Of a stretch of DNA of 64,000 bases, positions 14,001 through 25,302 are shown one piece after another. The number at the start of each line of letters is the position of its first letter. The first letter of the stretch is position 1. The translations under genes and the position numbers were made by a program. This DNA is from Nipponacmea schrenckii (Eukaryota > Mollusca > Gastropoda > Lottiidae). The stretch lies in the NCBI GenBank assembly GCA_030562195.1, contig JAUJPP010000005.1, positions 26,585,106 through 26,649,105 on the forward strand. Direction: 5' to 3'. Below the pieces are notes generated by a model that saw only the letters and a program-made list of their open reading frames with translations, had not been told where the DNA came from and did no database searches.

Positions 14001-17000
14001 CACGGTCAGATAAGCACATGTCATTTCGGCACAGTATTTTGTAGGCACAGCGTTTAGGCACACTTTCAATTAGGCACATATTCATTTAGGCACACTCAGG
14101 CACAATCAAATTCTGCACACATTCATTAAGGCACAGCCATTTAGGCACGCCTTCAATTAGGCACACCTTTAATTAGGCACACCTTTAATTAGGCACACAT
14201 CCATTTAGGCACCCCTTAAACTATATCAACATGAACGTATGTTAAGGTTAAAAATATTGTGTTGATAATGATTCCTAAACAGTGATTACTTTCTTCCACT
14301 ATGAAGTCACCTCCCTTTTCCTTTGATGTTTGGGGGCCATGCCTCTCACCTCCACTCTTTGGAGCCGGATGTGCCTAAATGATATAGTGCCGAATATATG
14401 TTTGCCCAATTGAATATGTGCCTAAATGACAGTGTGCCCAATTGTAGTGTGCCTAAAAAGAGTGTGCCTAATTGAGTATGTACCTAATTGAGTATGTGCC
14501 TGAATTGCTGTGTCTAAAAAACACTGTGCCTAAATGACAAGTGCTTATCTGACCGTGTGCCTAAATAAAGTGTGCCTAAAGTACTGTGTCTAAATGAGAT
14601 GTGCTTTAAAAATATGCCTAAATGACTGCTTACCGTCAATAATATATCTAAGATACATTGTCAATAATATATCTGTGATAGACAGTCAATAATATATTAA
14701 TGATAAATAGGCAATAATATATTAATCATAAATAGGCAATAATATATTTGTGATAGTAAATAAATAGTGTTTATGATAAATCGTAATTATGAATTACAAA
14801 ATTTGAAAGTGATATTGGTGATAACGATAATTTTTATGATTATAGATATGATGTAAGTAATACACTTATACAGAATAAAGCAAAGAACAAACATGAAAAT
14901 GCAATATTTCGGTGTCAATATATTCCTATTAGCAAATAGTTTAAAAAGAAATATAGTTATTAATTTCTCGAATAATAACAATATTTAAACCATTAATGAC
15001 TAATCACAGTAATTATACTAATTACATGCCTTTCAATCGCGACATTATATATAATGATATAATAGATTTGATCTATTTCTGATCAACATTTCTGTTAGAA
15101 CACGATATGCTCATGCCAGTTTAAAGGTTATATTTGATAAGAACCACGATGGCCAAATATTTTCCCTTGAGAGGGTATGGCTTGTTCTCAATTTAAACTC
15201 CTCGTTGAATGCCAAAGAACTACTGCCTATTATTTTTAGGATAAAAAAAGAACGGACGATATTAAATTTCTTCGCATCGGACGGTTAAAATTAGGCAGTC
15301 AGACACGTAGTTCCGGTGAACCATTTTTAATTGTAATACAAAGCGTTTTCGAAAATGTAAAATGTGATAAGCAACATGACTTATATATTTTGTGATAAAT
15401 ATTAATTAATACAGCAGTCGATTTTACTAGGATAGCCGCATGGGTCTTTTCATAAAGTATTTAATTACGCAGAATTTACTTCGCAGTTATGAATTAAATA
15501 TTCAATAATGTTGTTCATTCATTGATTTGTAACTAACAAATGACAAGGTATGGACGCCGATTGAGACCATATCTATACGCAAAATATCCCTAATGTTTAT
15601 TAAAATTGTGCTGTTAAAGGGGAAACAAAAACAAAAATATCGTCTCTTTTGAAACACAGATTTATCAAAAGAGTTAATATTGTCGGTTTGGGTTTTACCA
15701 AAAATGTAAATCGTGGGAATACATTTTGTTTTATGAACTTTAATTGTTTGGAAACGGTCTTATTTTAATTCCTTTTATCAAGATGTTCATTTTAAACTTG
15801 CTTAGAGACTTCAATATGAAATTTCAATGTTGATATAAGTTAGACATACTGAACTCTAGTTCGAATAATCATATTCTTTTGCAAAATTTCTCTGTGGTAG
15901 TTATAAGACAAGACTCGTGAAAAGAATATGTTTATTATAATATGTAAGGAACTAAAATGAATGGGTTAACGTTAATAAACGAGATATGATTCATGTTTTT
16001 ACATTATTCTATTAATGAAAAGGATATTGTTTTCTAATGTCTTATTGATAGCTCTCTAATTTGTTTTCATTTTTTTGGTTTGCTACCAATAATGTACAAA
16101 AAGGGACTGGAATCTCAGTAATGAATGAAACAAACTTTTATACCAGCAGTAATCGAAACAACATCTAATCTTTTTCATTGTCCTTATAAAGAAACAAACT
16201 ATACAAAACCCTTCATAAACTATACTTTCTATATATGGTGCTTGTGATTTCAGGCCGATGAATCTAACGAACTGTCAGAAATAGAGAGCAGTGGTCAAGG
16301 TTCAACTGTTCAAGGGGTATGTCAAATATGTTTTGTGTGTTCAGTTTGTGGATGACATTACAATGCATCAAACCTTTACTATAACAGCATCCGATTTCGA
16401 GGATGGGAGGTTTGATTCTCCCAAATGTACAAGCCATCATGTGGATGGTAATAATTGTTTACTGCCTCGTGGTTGTTTTTTGTCTGTGTTGTTATACAGT
16501 ATCCATACTTTTGCAGATGCCAATGCAATCGGACAAAAGTTTCGGATATGCCTTGATAACTTGCACAACCCAAATACATTTTTAATAGATATAGATATTT
16601 AATAAAGTTATCTTATGCCTATATTATTATTGAAACATAATTTCATTTGTATAGGATTTGATGACACATTTGATAAGAAGATATATTAGACACGCTGAAC
16701 GGTTAAAGCTAGAAGGCGATGAAGGTAAGATGCTGCCATATTTATTTGACATTGGTATTCTTGCATTAAGTTTGTAATTCAAAACACAAGATATATCGAT
16801 TAAGCTTTCATAATATAATAAAGTTTTACAATATTGAAAGAGCATCATTTTTATACCTATATTTGAACTCTTCTGAAATAGAACACGACGCCTAATCTGT
16901 ATATAATATGATATAAAAATGTAGACTGCCGCAAGCCAGAACAATGAAGACAAATTAAATTGATCTTAATATTTCTGACCCGAAATGTCATTCTGTCAAG

Positions 17001-18677
17001 CAGATAAAGTGCCAGAAAAGACTGGATCATATTCAACTGACGTTCTCTTTGTCAGTTAAATTTTATCGGATCAATAGAGAACCACAAGTCTGAGCAACCA
17101 AACATTATAGTACATTATTATGTAGGCATAGCTTAATTGAAAACATTTTCTTCCGTCCTCAGACACATAGTGATAATACAATATCAATAATATGTTCTAG
17201 ATAATAAACATAATTTCGCTACAGTAAATAGATGATTTTAAAAATATGTAATTCTCTAGTGGTAAAAGGTTTCAATATAGCAATAGCTGTATGTATATCT
17301 TCATAAATACACTTGTATCTGCCTATTAAATTTAATCAGCAATTGTATCTTATTTTAAGATTAGTTTACTTTTTTTTATGAAATGAGATAAACTGTGTTT
17401 ATAAAATAATAATGTAATGTACTTATAAAACCAACCTATTGTATATTACGTATGTAACCCAAATTTATGATATATTATTATAGTTTGTCCATCACTTTGT
17501 ATCACTAAGTAAATGAAGACAAGGAGAAAACAAGTCGAATGATATACACATGTCTTAAAGATAAACAACAAACTCTAATCATAATTTGGGACTATAAAGT
17601 TGTTTTCTATGAAATTCTGACTAAAAACTAAATCTACACAGCATCTTTAACATAGGCAGTTGTCATCTCTACTTTGTAATTAGTATATTGACACGTTGAC
17701 TTTAGAAAGGAGTATTTTTTCTGTAATGCGAAAATATACCTGAATATGTAAAGAGGACACCTTGTTTGACTTCGTGATTACTTTTGGCAATTATCCCTTT
17801 CCATAGTTCCCAAGCAATGATGTGTTTTCTTTATTGTTGATCTTTATTTATTGATATCATAATTATATAAAATAAAATCTTCTTAACATTTAATTTAATA
17901 TGACTGATCGTCTTATATTTATAATTAATAGACGCCGCAGAGGATATGATGCGAAAGCACATTGAAAGAACAGGAGCCAAGATAGAAAAACGTATCGAAG
18001 ATCTGTATTCCAGACTTGGTTTAGTAGAAAATAACATGACAGGGGTACAGAAAGGAGAAACTGATATTGTAAGACTACAATTAGAACATCTTGAAATGTC
18101 CAAACAACAAGCCGATCAAAGAGATCGAGAATTAACTAATTTTATGAGGACCATGGATCAAACTAAACTAGAGCTTTTATCTCGAATGGATGCCGAGAGA
18201 ATTGAAATAAATAGATTGTTACAAATTCAAAAAGATGAAATGATGGAAAGATGGGACAAAGAACACGAGGAAAGACAACAAAAGTTGAAAGAGCTTGAAG
18301 ATCTCCAAATAAGAAGACGCCAATTACAAGCTGAAAAGGCTGCACAAGAGGCTAAAATAAAAGCTGCAGAAGAGGCTAAAAGAAGAGCTGATGAAGAACA
18401 AAGAAAAGTTGCTGAAGAACAAAGAAAAGCTGATGAAGAGAAAAGAAAAGCTGATGAAGAGCAAAGAAAGGCTGATGACGAAGAAGCAGGTGACGAACAA
18501 GGAGCAGCAGGTGACGAACAAGGAGCTGCTGATGACGAACAAGCAACAGCCACTGACGCACAAACAGCAGCCACTGACGCACAAACTGCAGCCACTGACG
18601 CACAAACTGCAGCAGATGACATTCAGAAGGATTTGGATGATATCGATGATGAAATTGAGAAAAAAATACGAGAATAA
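8071..18677 (+). CDS. TRPC-type cation channel, 11 exons
   Basis: Coding exons: 8071-8757, 9036-9233, 10144-10311, 10678-10861, 11777-12043, 12241-12502, 12680-12911, 13079-13357, 16254-16316, 16655-16724, 17932-18677. All introns are GT-AG, and the joined frame stays open for 1051 codons. Residues 22-155 hold N-terminal ankyrin-type repeats. H163, C167, C169 and C172 form the H-x3-C-x-C-x2-C zinc motif of TRPC proteins and lie in the TRP_2 linker that follows. Six membrane segments span exons 3-7. A pore stretch with FWSLIGMGE lies at about 598-606, and EWKFAR, the TRP box, at 672-677. The C-terminus (809-1051) is a charged coiled coil ending in Ala/Asp/Gln repeats. By family knowledge this is a plasma-membrane, receptor- or phospholipase-C-linked Ca2+/Na+ channel. 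The ATG (AAAATGG) precedes the conserved N-terminal block, which supports the start. The exact TRPC subgroup is uncertain. Confidence 0.93.
13924..14635. repeat. foldback element with TTTAGGCACAC-repeat arms
   Basis: The left arm (about 13924-14215) is built of short units around TTTAGGCACAC. The right arm (about 14369-14635) holds the reverse complement, GTGTGCCTAAA. The two arms align over their outer 150 bases unit by unit, including irregular units such as GGTCAGATAAGCAC. About 150 bases of different sequence form the loop. ATCTGTGATAGACAG occurs just outside both ends, at about 13909 and 14671. Repeat-filled inverted arms are typical of Foldback-type DNA elements. The structure lies in the 2.9-kb intron between TRPC exons 8 and 9. 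Confidence 0.88.
14637..14765. repeat. short tandem repeat CAATAATATAT...
   Basis: Five imperfect copies of a unit of about 25-31 bases begin with CAATAATATAT and end in GATAGACAGT or AATAGG. The same motif occurs once on the far side of the foldback structure, near 13900. This suggests that the foldback inserted into an existing array. Confidence 0.7.
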
Positions 18678-18814
18678 GACAATCATACCGTTTTTTGTTT
18701 TTGATTCATGTAAATTCACGGTTTTTTTGGTTTTTTTTTGAAACATGCAAAGGGAAATAACTTTTAAAAAAATCACTAAAATAGTATATATCAGCACGGT
18801 AGATTGTTCTTCAA

Positions 18815-18820
18815 AATAAA
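18815..18820 (+). terminator. candidate polyadenylation signal of the TRPC gene
   Basis: AATAAA lies 138 bases after the stop codon of the channel gene. It is the first canonical hexamer downstream. Confidence 0.5.
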
Positions 18821-20030
18821 TGCTGTACAACATAATACGGAATTCTGAGTTATTTCAATCCATCCAATACTCGGCATTTTCATTACATCAAATATGAATC
18901 ACATTGAAAGATCTAATTGTTGTTCTTTATAAGTTTCTCCATATTATACCCTTAAATATTTTGTTATCTTTTTTTCAAATAATTTTTGATTGTTGTTGTT
19001 AATATATTGCATAATTATATTGTTACTTACTCTTATTCGATACCCTTAAATAAATTAATAACTAAAAGATTGTTTTACTTGATTGCCACCTCACAGAGAA
19101 CTGAGTTTGGAAGTATTCGAGCCAAATTCTGACCCTAGAAAACTGTCTTTTAGCACAGCAAATTTTTTAAAGAATCCATGTCAGATATTCGAAAGATGGT
19201 TAAGCGATTCATTGAAAAATGAAATTTCAAGTGATATTCTAGACATTTTATTATCGATAAGTTGAAAATGTTAGTAAAACTATATTGAAATGTATTCAGA
19301 AAGTGGTCCAATCTGTGATTTTTAGAATTGATTCTTTGATCTTATTGATGATTTAATTGGCATTATTCAGTGATCTGTGGTCTACCTAAATCTTATGATT
19401 CATTAGTAGTATAGCAAATTGTACCCCCACTATATCTTAAACAAATCCAAAATATGATTTTAATATGTTTTTGCACCAAAATCAATTCATCTTGTCTGTA
19501 TCCATAGAGGCGACTTTTTCTAGAAAAACAGTCCGACGAAGAAATGATAACCGACATTGGTCAAAAGATGGTTGTTAATGTACCTTTAATATCATTAAAA
19601 TATTGACGTATTTTTTTAATGAACTTAACCAATCCTGTAAAATTAACAAATTCTCACGAAGTACAAAATTATTAATAATAATCAATAAAACCATAGCTTA
19701 AAACTTTCAGAGAGGTAATTGGGACATTTGCAGAAGTAGAGTAGTAAAGCAAAAATGAAAGAAATCATTTAGTAACGGCGAAAACCAAAGTCTTCTTATT
19801 TATAAGAATATACAATATAATAATGTCATTTAATCGCAATCATTTAAACTATACTTGCAAACGCCATTTAAGCGCAAAGGCAGTTCTGATACACAATAAT
19901 GTGAAATCAATGAAGTTAACACTGATTAAATATTTCAAAATATTACAATAATCTGAATCTAAAGCAAAATTAAAATACAGATGTGATGTCACACTTTGTT
20001 TTTTGCGTACCAATATCCAACATATTGGTA
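18821..20030. other. gene-free spacer
   Basis: A 60-codon frame at 19083-19265 follows a CCTCACAG acceptor-like sequence, but it has no recognisable domain and no partner exon that I can find. Nothing else stands out. Confidence 0.4.
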
Positions 20031-20032
20031 CT

Positions 20033-20094
20033 GGCAAGTGGCCAAGAGTCCAATATTAAAGTCAATATTGGACTCTAAATATCAGCCACTTGCC
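20033..20094. repeat. nested hairpin
   Basis: An outer inverted pair GGCAAGTGGC / GCCACTTGCC (20033-20042, 20085-20094) encloses a perfect 13-bp pair AGAGTCCAATATT / AATATTGGACTCT (20045-20057, 20064-20076) with a 6-base loop. It is probably the remnant of a small palindromic element. Confidence 0.85.
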
Positions 20095-20757
20095 CATAAC
20101 GAATGGGGATTAGTCTGACAACTACTCACATTAAATTCACTCATACTTTATTCAGAGAATTAATCCAGGTTTCAAAATGTATAGTGTTCAATGTTACGTC
20201 CAATTAAAACTTAAAGTTTATCTTCAAATCCTTACTTTCAAATGAAAAAGATAATTTATTATTAATTAGGGCGAAATCTGTGAGCATCGATTAAAGTTGT
20301 ATTTCAAATTTTGTCAAATAAGCTTACCAATTGATAAATAAGGCTTTTTTCATTGTTATTTCGTGCATTCATAATTTATTTAACGTTATGTGGACACAGG
20401 AAGGTCCATCTGTGTTTTATGGATAGTTCTGGTAGATGTTAGCTAGGTATTTCCTACGTAATTAGGCCGATTATGAGTTAATTCGGGAATTATTAGACAA
20501 ACTGACAAAGTTTTCCCATTAATTAGAACATCTTTACTTTTGATTTATATAAGTATTAAAGAATCAAACAACGAAATCTTTTTTCGAAACGCCAGGTGCT
20601 GCCATATTGGTTGGTTCATTGTTATTGACACATAGTCTGAATATGGATGATTCTTGTACTAAAGGGCTTAAACGTTTTGATTTCAGGTTTGTTTGTAAAT
20701 AAAACTCTAATGAGTTTATAGTGAGCTGTTTTTTTTTGTTAATCTGTATTTTAAGTT

Positions 20758-20870
20758 GGTTAATGGATCTCAAGTTTGTCAATGCGTCTAATAATGACCG
20801 TATAACTCGGACCTTCGGTCCTCGTCAACGGTCATTATTAGACTTATTGACAAACTTTCGACCATTAACC
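20758..20870. repeat. 113-bp near-palindrome, MITE-like
   Basis: The left arm (20758-20801) and right arm (20828-20870) pair over about 43 bases with few mismatches; both contain the reverse-complement pair GTCTAATAATGACCGT / ACGGTCATTATTAGAC. The 26-base loop holds a smaller palindrome, GGACCTTCGGTCC. I found no target duplication. Confidence 0.88.
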
Positions 20871-21131
20871 TATACATAAATCCCTAAATAAGGGAGGGAA
20901 AGGTAGAATTTCTACATATTTAATTCAAGGGAGGTAATATAGACAATGTACCTGGACTCAGACCACAAAAGCATGAATTTAGCCCGAGCTATTTTAAGAA
21001 ACCCTCTTTCTCCCTTCCTTTTGGGGTTTTTGCATGTCCATTTTCGACTACTTTTTGGTCTAGATTTGGAATTTTTTGTCTGAAATTGCATTTTCTTTCA
21101 GATTTTCTGAGATAATGAGAAATTTTATTGA

Positions 21132-21500
21132 CGTATTGACATGCTTAACTTTCGAGTAAAATTTCAATGGAATATTCCTATGCCTTGTCGGATTTTTTCA
21201 CAGGGTCTTCGTTTTTTACCTCGTGGGGTCTTCCTTTTGTACCTTTTTTTTCACATGCGTTTGTATGATTCACTCTGTAAGGAAGGGAGGGGGTGATGGA
21301 TTTTACTCATTTTCTGGGGAAATTGGCGTATTGACATAGGCTACTTAACCTTGGAGTGAAATTTCAATGGAATATTCCTACGCCTTGTTGGATTTTTTTA
21401 CAGGGTCTTCGTTTTTTACCTTGTGGGGTCTTCCTTTTTTAGGTCTTCGTTTTTTACCTCGTTGGGTCTTCCTTTTTTGGGTCTTCGTTTTTTACACACC
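21132..21500 (+). repeat. 200-bp direct repeat with GGGTCTTCGTTTT motif
   Basis: The block at about 21132-21240 recurs at about 21330-21440 with an offset of exactly 200 bases (shared ATTTCAATGGAATATTCCTA). Both copies end in the GGGTCTTCGTTTT motif, which is then repeated at shorter spacing to about 21495. The same core builds the array at 24990-25302. Confidence 0.85.
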
Positions 21501-22050
21501 CCTAGGTCTACCTCGAATTCGTCATGTTTACATTGTAAGTAACACAATTCGACCTTTCAATTTATTTTCGAGAAAGAAATGTCGCATTTATTTTTAAAAA
21601 TGAGAATAACAATAACCATACCTATTGGTATAATTAATAAGTCGGCCAATTTTTGAGAGGTTCAATAAATTCAATTCCTAGAGTCCAGGCAAAGTAAAAG
21701 TACAATTCCAGCAATGAACTTAAAATTCAGGATATCATTTGTTAACATTAGATATATTGTAGTTGTGGTGGTGTTCTTATTTTCACCACAAACAAAACAC
21801 ATAACAAATTGATATATAGGTCACAAGTAGAGACTATGCTACGAATTTCAATATACATCAATTTATAAGAAATTATCTACTTCTGGAGAAATTTACAAGA
21901 GAAAGACATTAAATAAAAAAAATGCAAAGCGATTACTTCATGGAGATAATTAAAGGGGATCTAATCTACCATGTACAAGAATATTACTCAGAGTTTTATT
22001 TCTTTTGTAAGCAGTCACCAAACGTTTGGTACAGATATTAGGGAATTCAT
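21501..22050. other. spacer between repeats
   Basis: I see no gene or recognisable element before the decayed retrotransposon. Confidence 0.4.
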
Positions 22051-22099
22051 CCTGGAGTTCTATATAAAAACGTTTCACAATCATAGAGGCCTTTTGGGG

Positions 22100-23215
22100 T
22101 AAACTTCAGTATTTGTCCGAAAGCTGTCCAACGTATTCCAGCATCAAAAGATTCACTCGTGTCGGAAAGAACCAGATAAATCGGAGTATCTCCTATGGTC
22201 AAGCAACTACTGATCTCTTGAGAGAGCACCAACTCGATCAAGTTAGCATCAGCCAACGACACCTATCAGATACTCCTTTTTGGAAGGGTTACCAACCCGA
22301 TAGTCAACACCGAGCTGACCCAGTCCACCAACAAGCACGTGAACCCAGTGGCAGCAAGAGCGCAAGCTCTTGACCTCATCGACTCCAAGCTCGCCGACCA
22401 TTTGAAGATCTATACTGATGGCTCCAAGAGTAGCACAGCTACTGGTTACGGTTTGTGTATTCCGGAGAAAGGCATCAGACTTGCCAAACGGATACCCCCA
22501 CACTGCTCAGTGTTCACTGCAGAACTACAAGCTATCGGGGACGCCATAGCATGGCTATCCCTTAACTATACGGAACCTGCCGTAATCCTGTCTGACTCAC
22601 TAAGTAGCCTTCAGTCTATTTCTAACAATTTTTCTAATTGTAGGTCAGAAGTTTTAGATTCACAACTACCAAACCAACAACAACCACCAGATCGAACTAT
22701 CATGGATCCCGTCGCACGTCTTCATCCCGGGAAACGAACAAGCTAACCGTGTTGCCAAGGACAGTTTGGGTCTGGAGAATATCGAGCCTGTAAAATTCTC
22801 GTATGAAGAATTTTGCAGTCTCGTGTCCTCTAAGATCAACCAGAAATGGGACGACATGCTAAGGAACCTCAACACCGATAGATACCAGATTGATCCGAAG
22901 ATACCAAACCAAACCAAAATTAACCATCCATCTGTAGCCATCTGCAAACTGGTAGCCAGACTACGCACCAACCATGTCATGCGAGACCATCAGTTCAATG
23001 CCATTAAATGCCGATGCGGACACGTTGCCACCAGAACGCATCTTCTCATTCAATGCACCGAATTGAAACCATCTCGTAAGACATTGACGGACTACCTGGA
23101 AACCAACGGCATACCAATCAACATACAGAATATTTTGGCTCCACCCACGGACCACTGGTACAAAATAATGGAACTCATCTACCAATTTATTACCACATCT
23201 GTTTTAAACAGATAA
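22100..23215 (+). pseudogene. decayed non-LTR retrotransposon: RNase H and C-terminal region
   Basis: The frame at 22339 gives an RNase H domain: IYTDGSK (first catalytic Asp), AELQAI (Glu) and LSDSLSS (second Asp). The frame then shifts between about 22625 and 22700. From the TGG at 22703 a second frame resumes with WIPSHV and GNEQAN, where the usual final Asp of GNExAD is Asn. It continues to a CRCG...H...C zinc-knuckle-like segment and a stop at 23213-23215. Upstream, 22100-22340 looks like degraded reverse-transcriptase thumb sequence. The element is 5'-truncated and frameshifted, hence dead. RNase H-bearing LINEs (I/Jockey-type groups) are the likely source. Confidence 0.85.
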
Positions 23216-23660
23216 CCTAAGTTTCTTTTAAAATTTATACAATCAATTTTCAAAACAAGTTTCATAGCAGAAACAAAAGAGAACATCTTAATTTTTTTTT
23301 TTTTTTTTTTTGTGAAAGCTTTTTTCTCTTCTTCTCTCCTTTCTCACGTCTCCTTTTCTTCTTTCTTTTAGGTCTTCAACTCTTCCAAGCACAGACAGAT
23401 AATCAAACCAAACCAAACCAAACCAACAACCACCAACAACAACCACCATGATCATAACGAGTTTTGGAAGAATGTAGAAGACTGAATCACTCACGCCACA
23501 CCATCCAGGGCCGAGTTTCACCGCCATGACATTCGTTCCGACCAGATCGTACGATTTCTCAAACCACCACCAAACCAACAGTTTTCTAAATCATCCAATT
23601 GATTCTAAATCCACTACCAACGACCACCAAAGTGCAACTACCTAGTTTGCGATATCAGCA
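23216..23660 (+). mobile_element. probable 3' tail of the decayed LINE
   Basis: A 22-base T tract (about 23290-23311) is followed by a pyrimidine-rich stretch and an AACCAAACC/AACAACCACC-rich segment. It has no open frame of note. It continues directly from the LINE coding end and is best read as that element's untranslated tail or an adjoining repeat. Confidence 0.4.
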
Positions 23661-23779
23661 ATTGCTGGAAGCGAACGTTAACTCGCCATTTACCTACCAT
23701 AGAGGCCTCTTTAGCTGTAGAATCGTAAGTGGCAACAAAATGTATAATCTCATTGTCATGCTGGATATTTAGACCGTGA

Positions 23780-24240
23780 AGTACAACTGTAATTGGTCTA
23801 TCCAGAAACTCTCCTTTGTAGTCCCTTCGTTTCAGGTTTGATTGTTGTAGAAACGATATTTTTCTATGGGCATAACAAGAAGATCTTCAATGGAATGATT
23901 GGTTGAATTGAAATGGTTCGCGATTGATCTATCTTTTTTATGGAGAATGTCAAAGCGATGACCGCTTAAAGAAATAAAAGCAACGCGTTTTGTGTTTGGC
24001 CAATATATTGTACGTTGCATTTTTTTACAGGAAGTAAGGTAGATTATGTTTTTTATCGATGCACGAAAGAACTTCTGTTAGTTCGAAAATTTTGTCGTTT
24101 TTCTTATATTCAAAATAGTGAGAAACATGAATATATTCGTAGGTATCACACCGAAACCCTCCACATGGTACAGAACCAAAACCGTTAGGTAGATGAGGGG
24201 GCTTATTATTGTTCTCAATAGCCGGATTCAATGGATTCTG
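23780..24240 (-). pseudogene. GIY-YIG endonuclease fragment of a Penelope-like element
   Basis: On the minus strand, 24231 down to 24025 reads PCGGFRCDTYEY...LSCIDKK and a broken LPYFL. One frame over comes CNVQYIGQTQNA. A further frame gives LSGHRFDI...IANHFNSTNHSIEDL (about 23963-23850). This is the C-terminal zinc-knuckle plus GIY-YIG layout of Penelope-like retroelement proteins. It is split by at least two frameshifts and a stop. It is from a different lineage than the element at 31274-38430, because the shared residues are only the domain motifs. Confidence 0.75.
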
Positions 24241-24985
24241 CCACTCGATATTTGTGTTATATTTATTCCTTCATATAATTTACGTTTTTTCCAAAACATA
24301 CCTTAGTTCGAGGTGACAAAATGCCGAGATGAACGTTTACAAAAGTAATGTTACAGTGCGCTGAATCCAAGCCTATTCATAAATCATTAAAATAGGGTGT
24401 CTGTGATCGGCTATTTAACCGGTTTATACAGACGATTTGAAACACACAGCTTCATAATGGCATAGAACTGGTTACAGTTCTATGATTATAGGCAGTGAGA
24501 ATATATTTAGCCTATCGTTTTGTTTAGCCTAAAACCAAGAGACCATGAGACCAACAAATCTTTACTTTATCCCAACAGGAAACGTAGCCTTTGTGGTGAA
24601 GGTTAATGTGGATAACCTGATCACATATCAATAGGAAAGAAAGAATATCTGCAATTGAAAATCAGAAACAGACTTTTACTGCACTTTTCTGTAAACAAAA
24701 GGGACAAACAATTGTTAACGCTGACCGCACACCCAATTAAATCAGATACCAAGACTAATTCTTTTTGTCCTGACATTGAAGGAAAATTTGTTTATACTTC
24801 ATTTTATGCCAAAATGACTAGCTCTATTAAACATTTTCTAAACCCTTTGTCCTGATTTCACTTCAATTGTATTCTTTATTACACAGGTGGCATCTAGAAA
24901 GAAAAGTTCTAATCGACATAATCATAATCAGAAAAATACAGCAATCCTAAGTAATGTATCACTTTAAATCTTGTATCAGTTATCG
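24241..24985. other. spacer
   Basis: No supported gene. A 66-codon frame at 24655-24855 has no recognisable features. Confidence 0.4.
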
Positions 24986-25302
24986 TTGGGCCTTCGTTTT
25001 ATAGTTGAGTGGGTCTTTGTTTTATAGTTGGGTCTTCGTTTTATAGTAGAGTGGGTCTTCGTTTTATAGTTGGGTCTTCGTTTTATAGTTGAGTGGGTCT
25101 TCGTTTTATAGTTGGGTCTTCGTTTTACAGTTGAGTGGGTCTTCGTTTTATAGTTGAGTGGGTCTTCGTTTTATAGTTGGGTCTTCGTTTTATAGTTTAG
25201 TGGGTCTTCGTTTTATAGTTGGGACTTCGTTTTATAGTTGAGTGGGTCTTCGTTTTAAAGTTGGGTCTTCGTTTTATAGTTGAGTGGGTCTTCGTTTTAT
25301 AG
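24986..25302 (+). repeat. tandem array of GGGTCTTCGTTTTATAG units
   Basis: About fifteen units of 19 or 23 bases alternate: GGGTCTTCGTTTTATAGTT with or without a GAGT insertion. Unit identity is high, so the array is young. The core matches the array at 21200-21495. Confidence 0.92.

Noticed and set aside
13924..14635. CRISPR-like array because of short regular repeats
   Set aside because: Units are degenerate, spacers are not uniform, orientation inverts at the centre, and this is an animal intron.
16291..16602. Plus-strand frame of 103 codons
   Set aside because: It overlaps the 63-base TRPC exon in another frame and runs across its donor site; it has no family resemblance.
18227..18833. 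Long minus-strand frames (131 and 169 codons) opposite the TRPC C-terminus
   Set aside because: They are antisense shadows of the repetitive Glu/Lys/Ala-coding exon and have Ser/Cys/Leu-biased composition.
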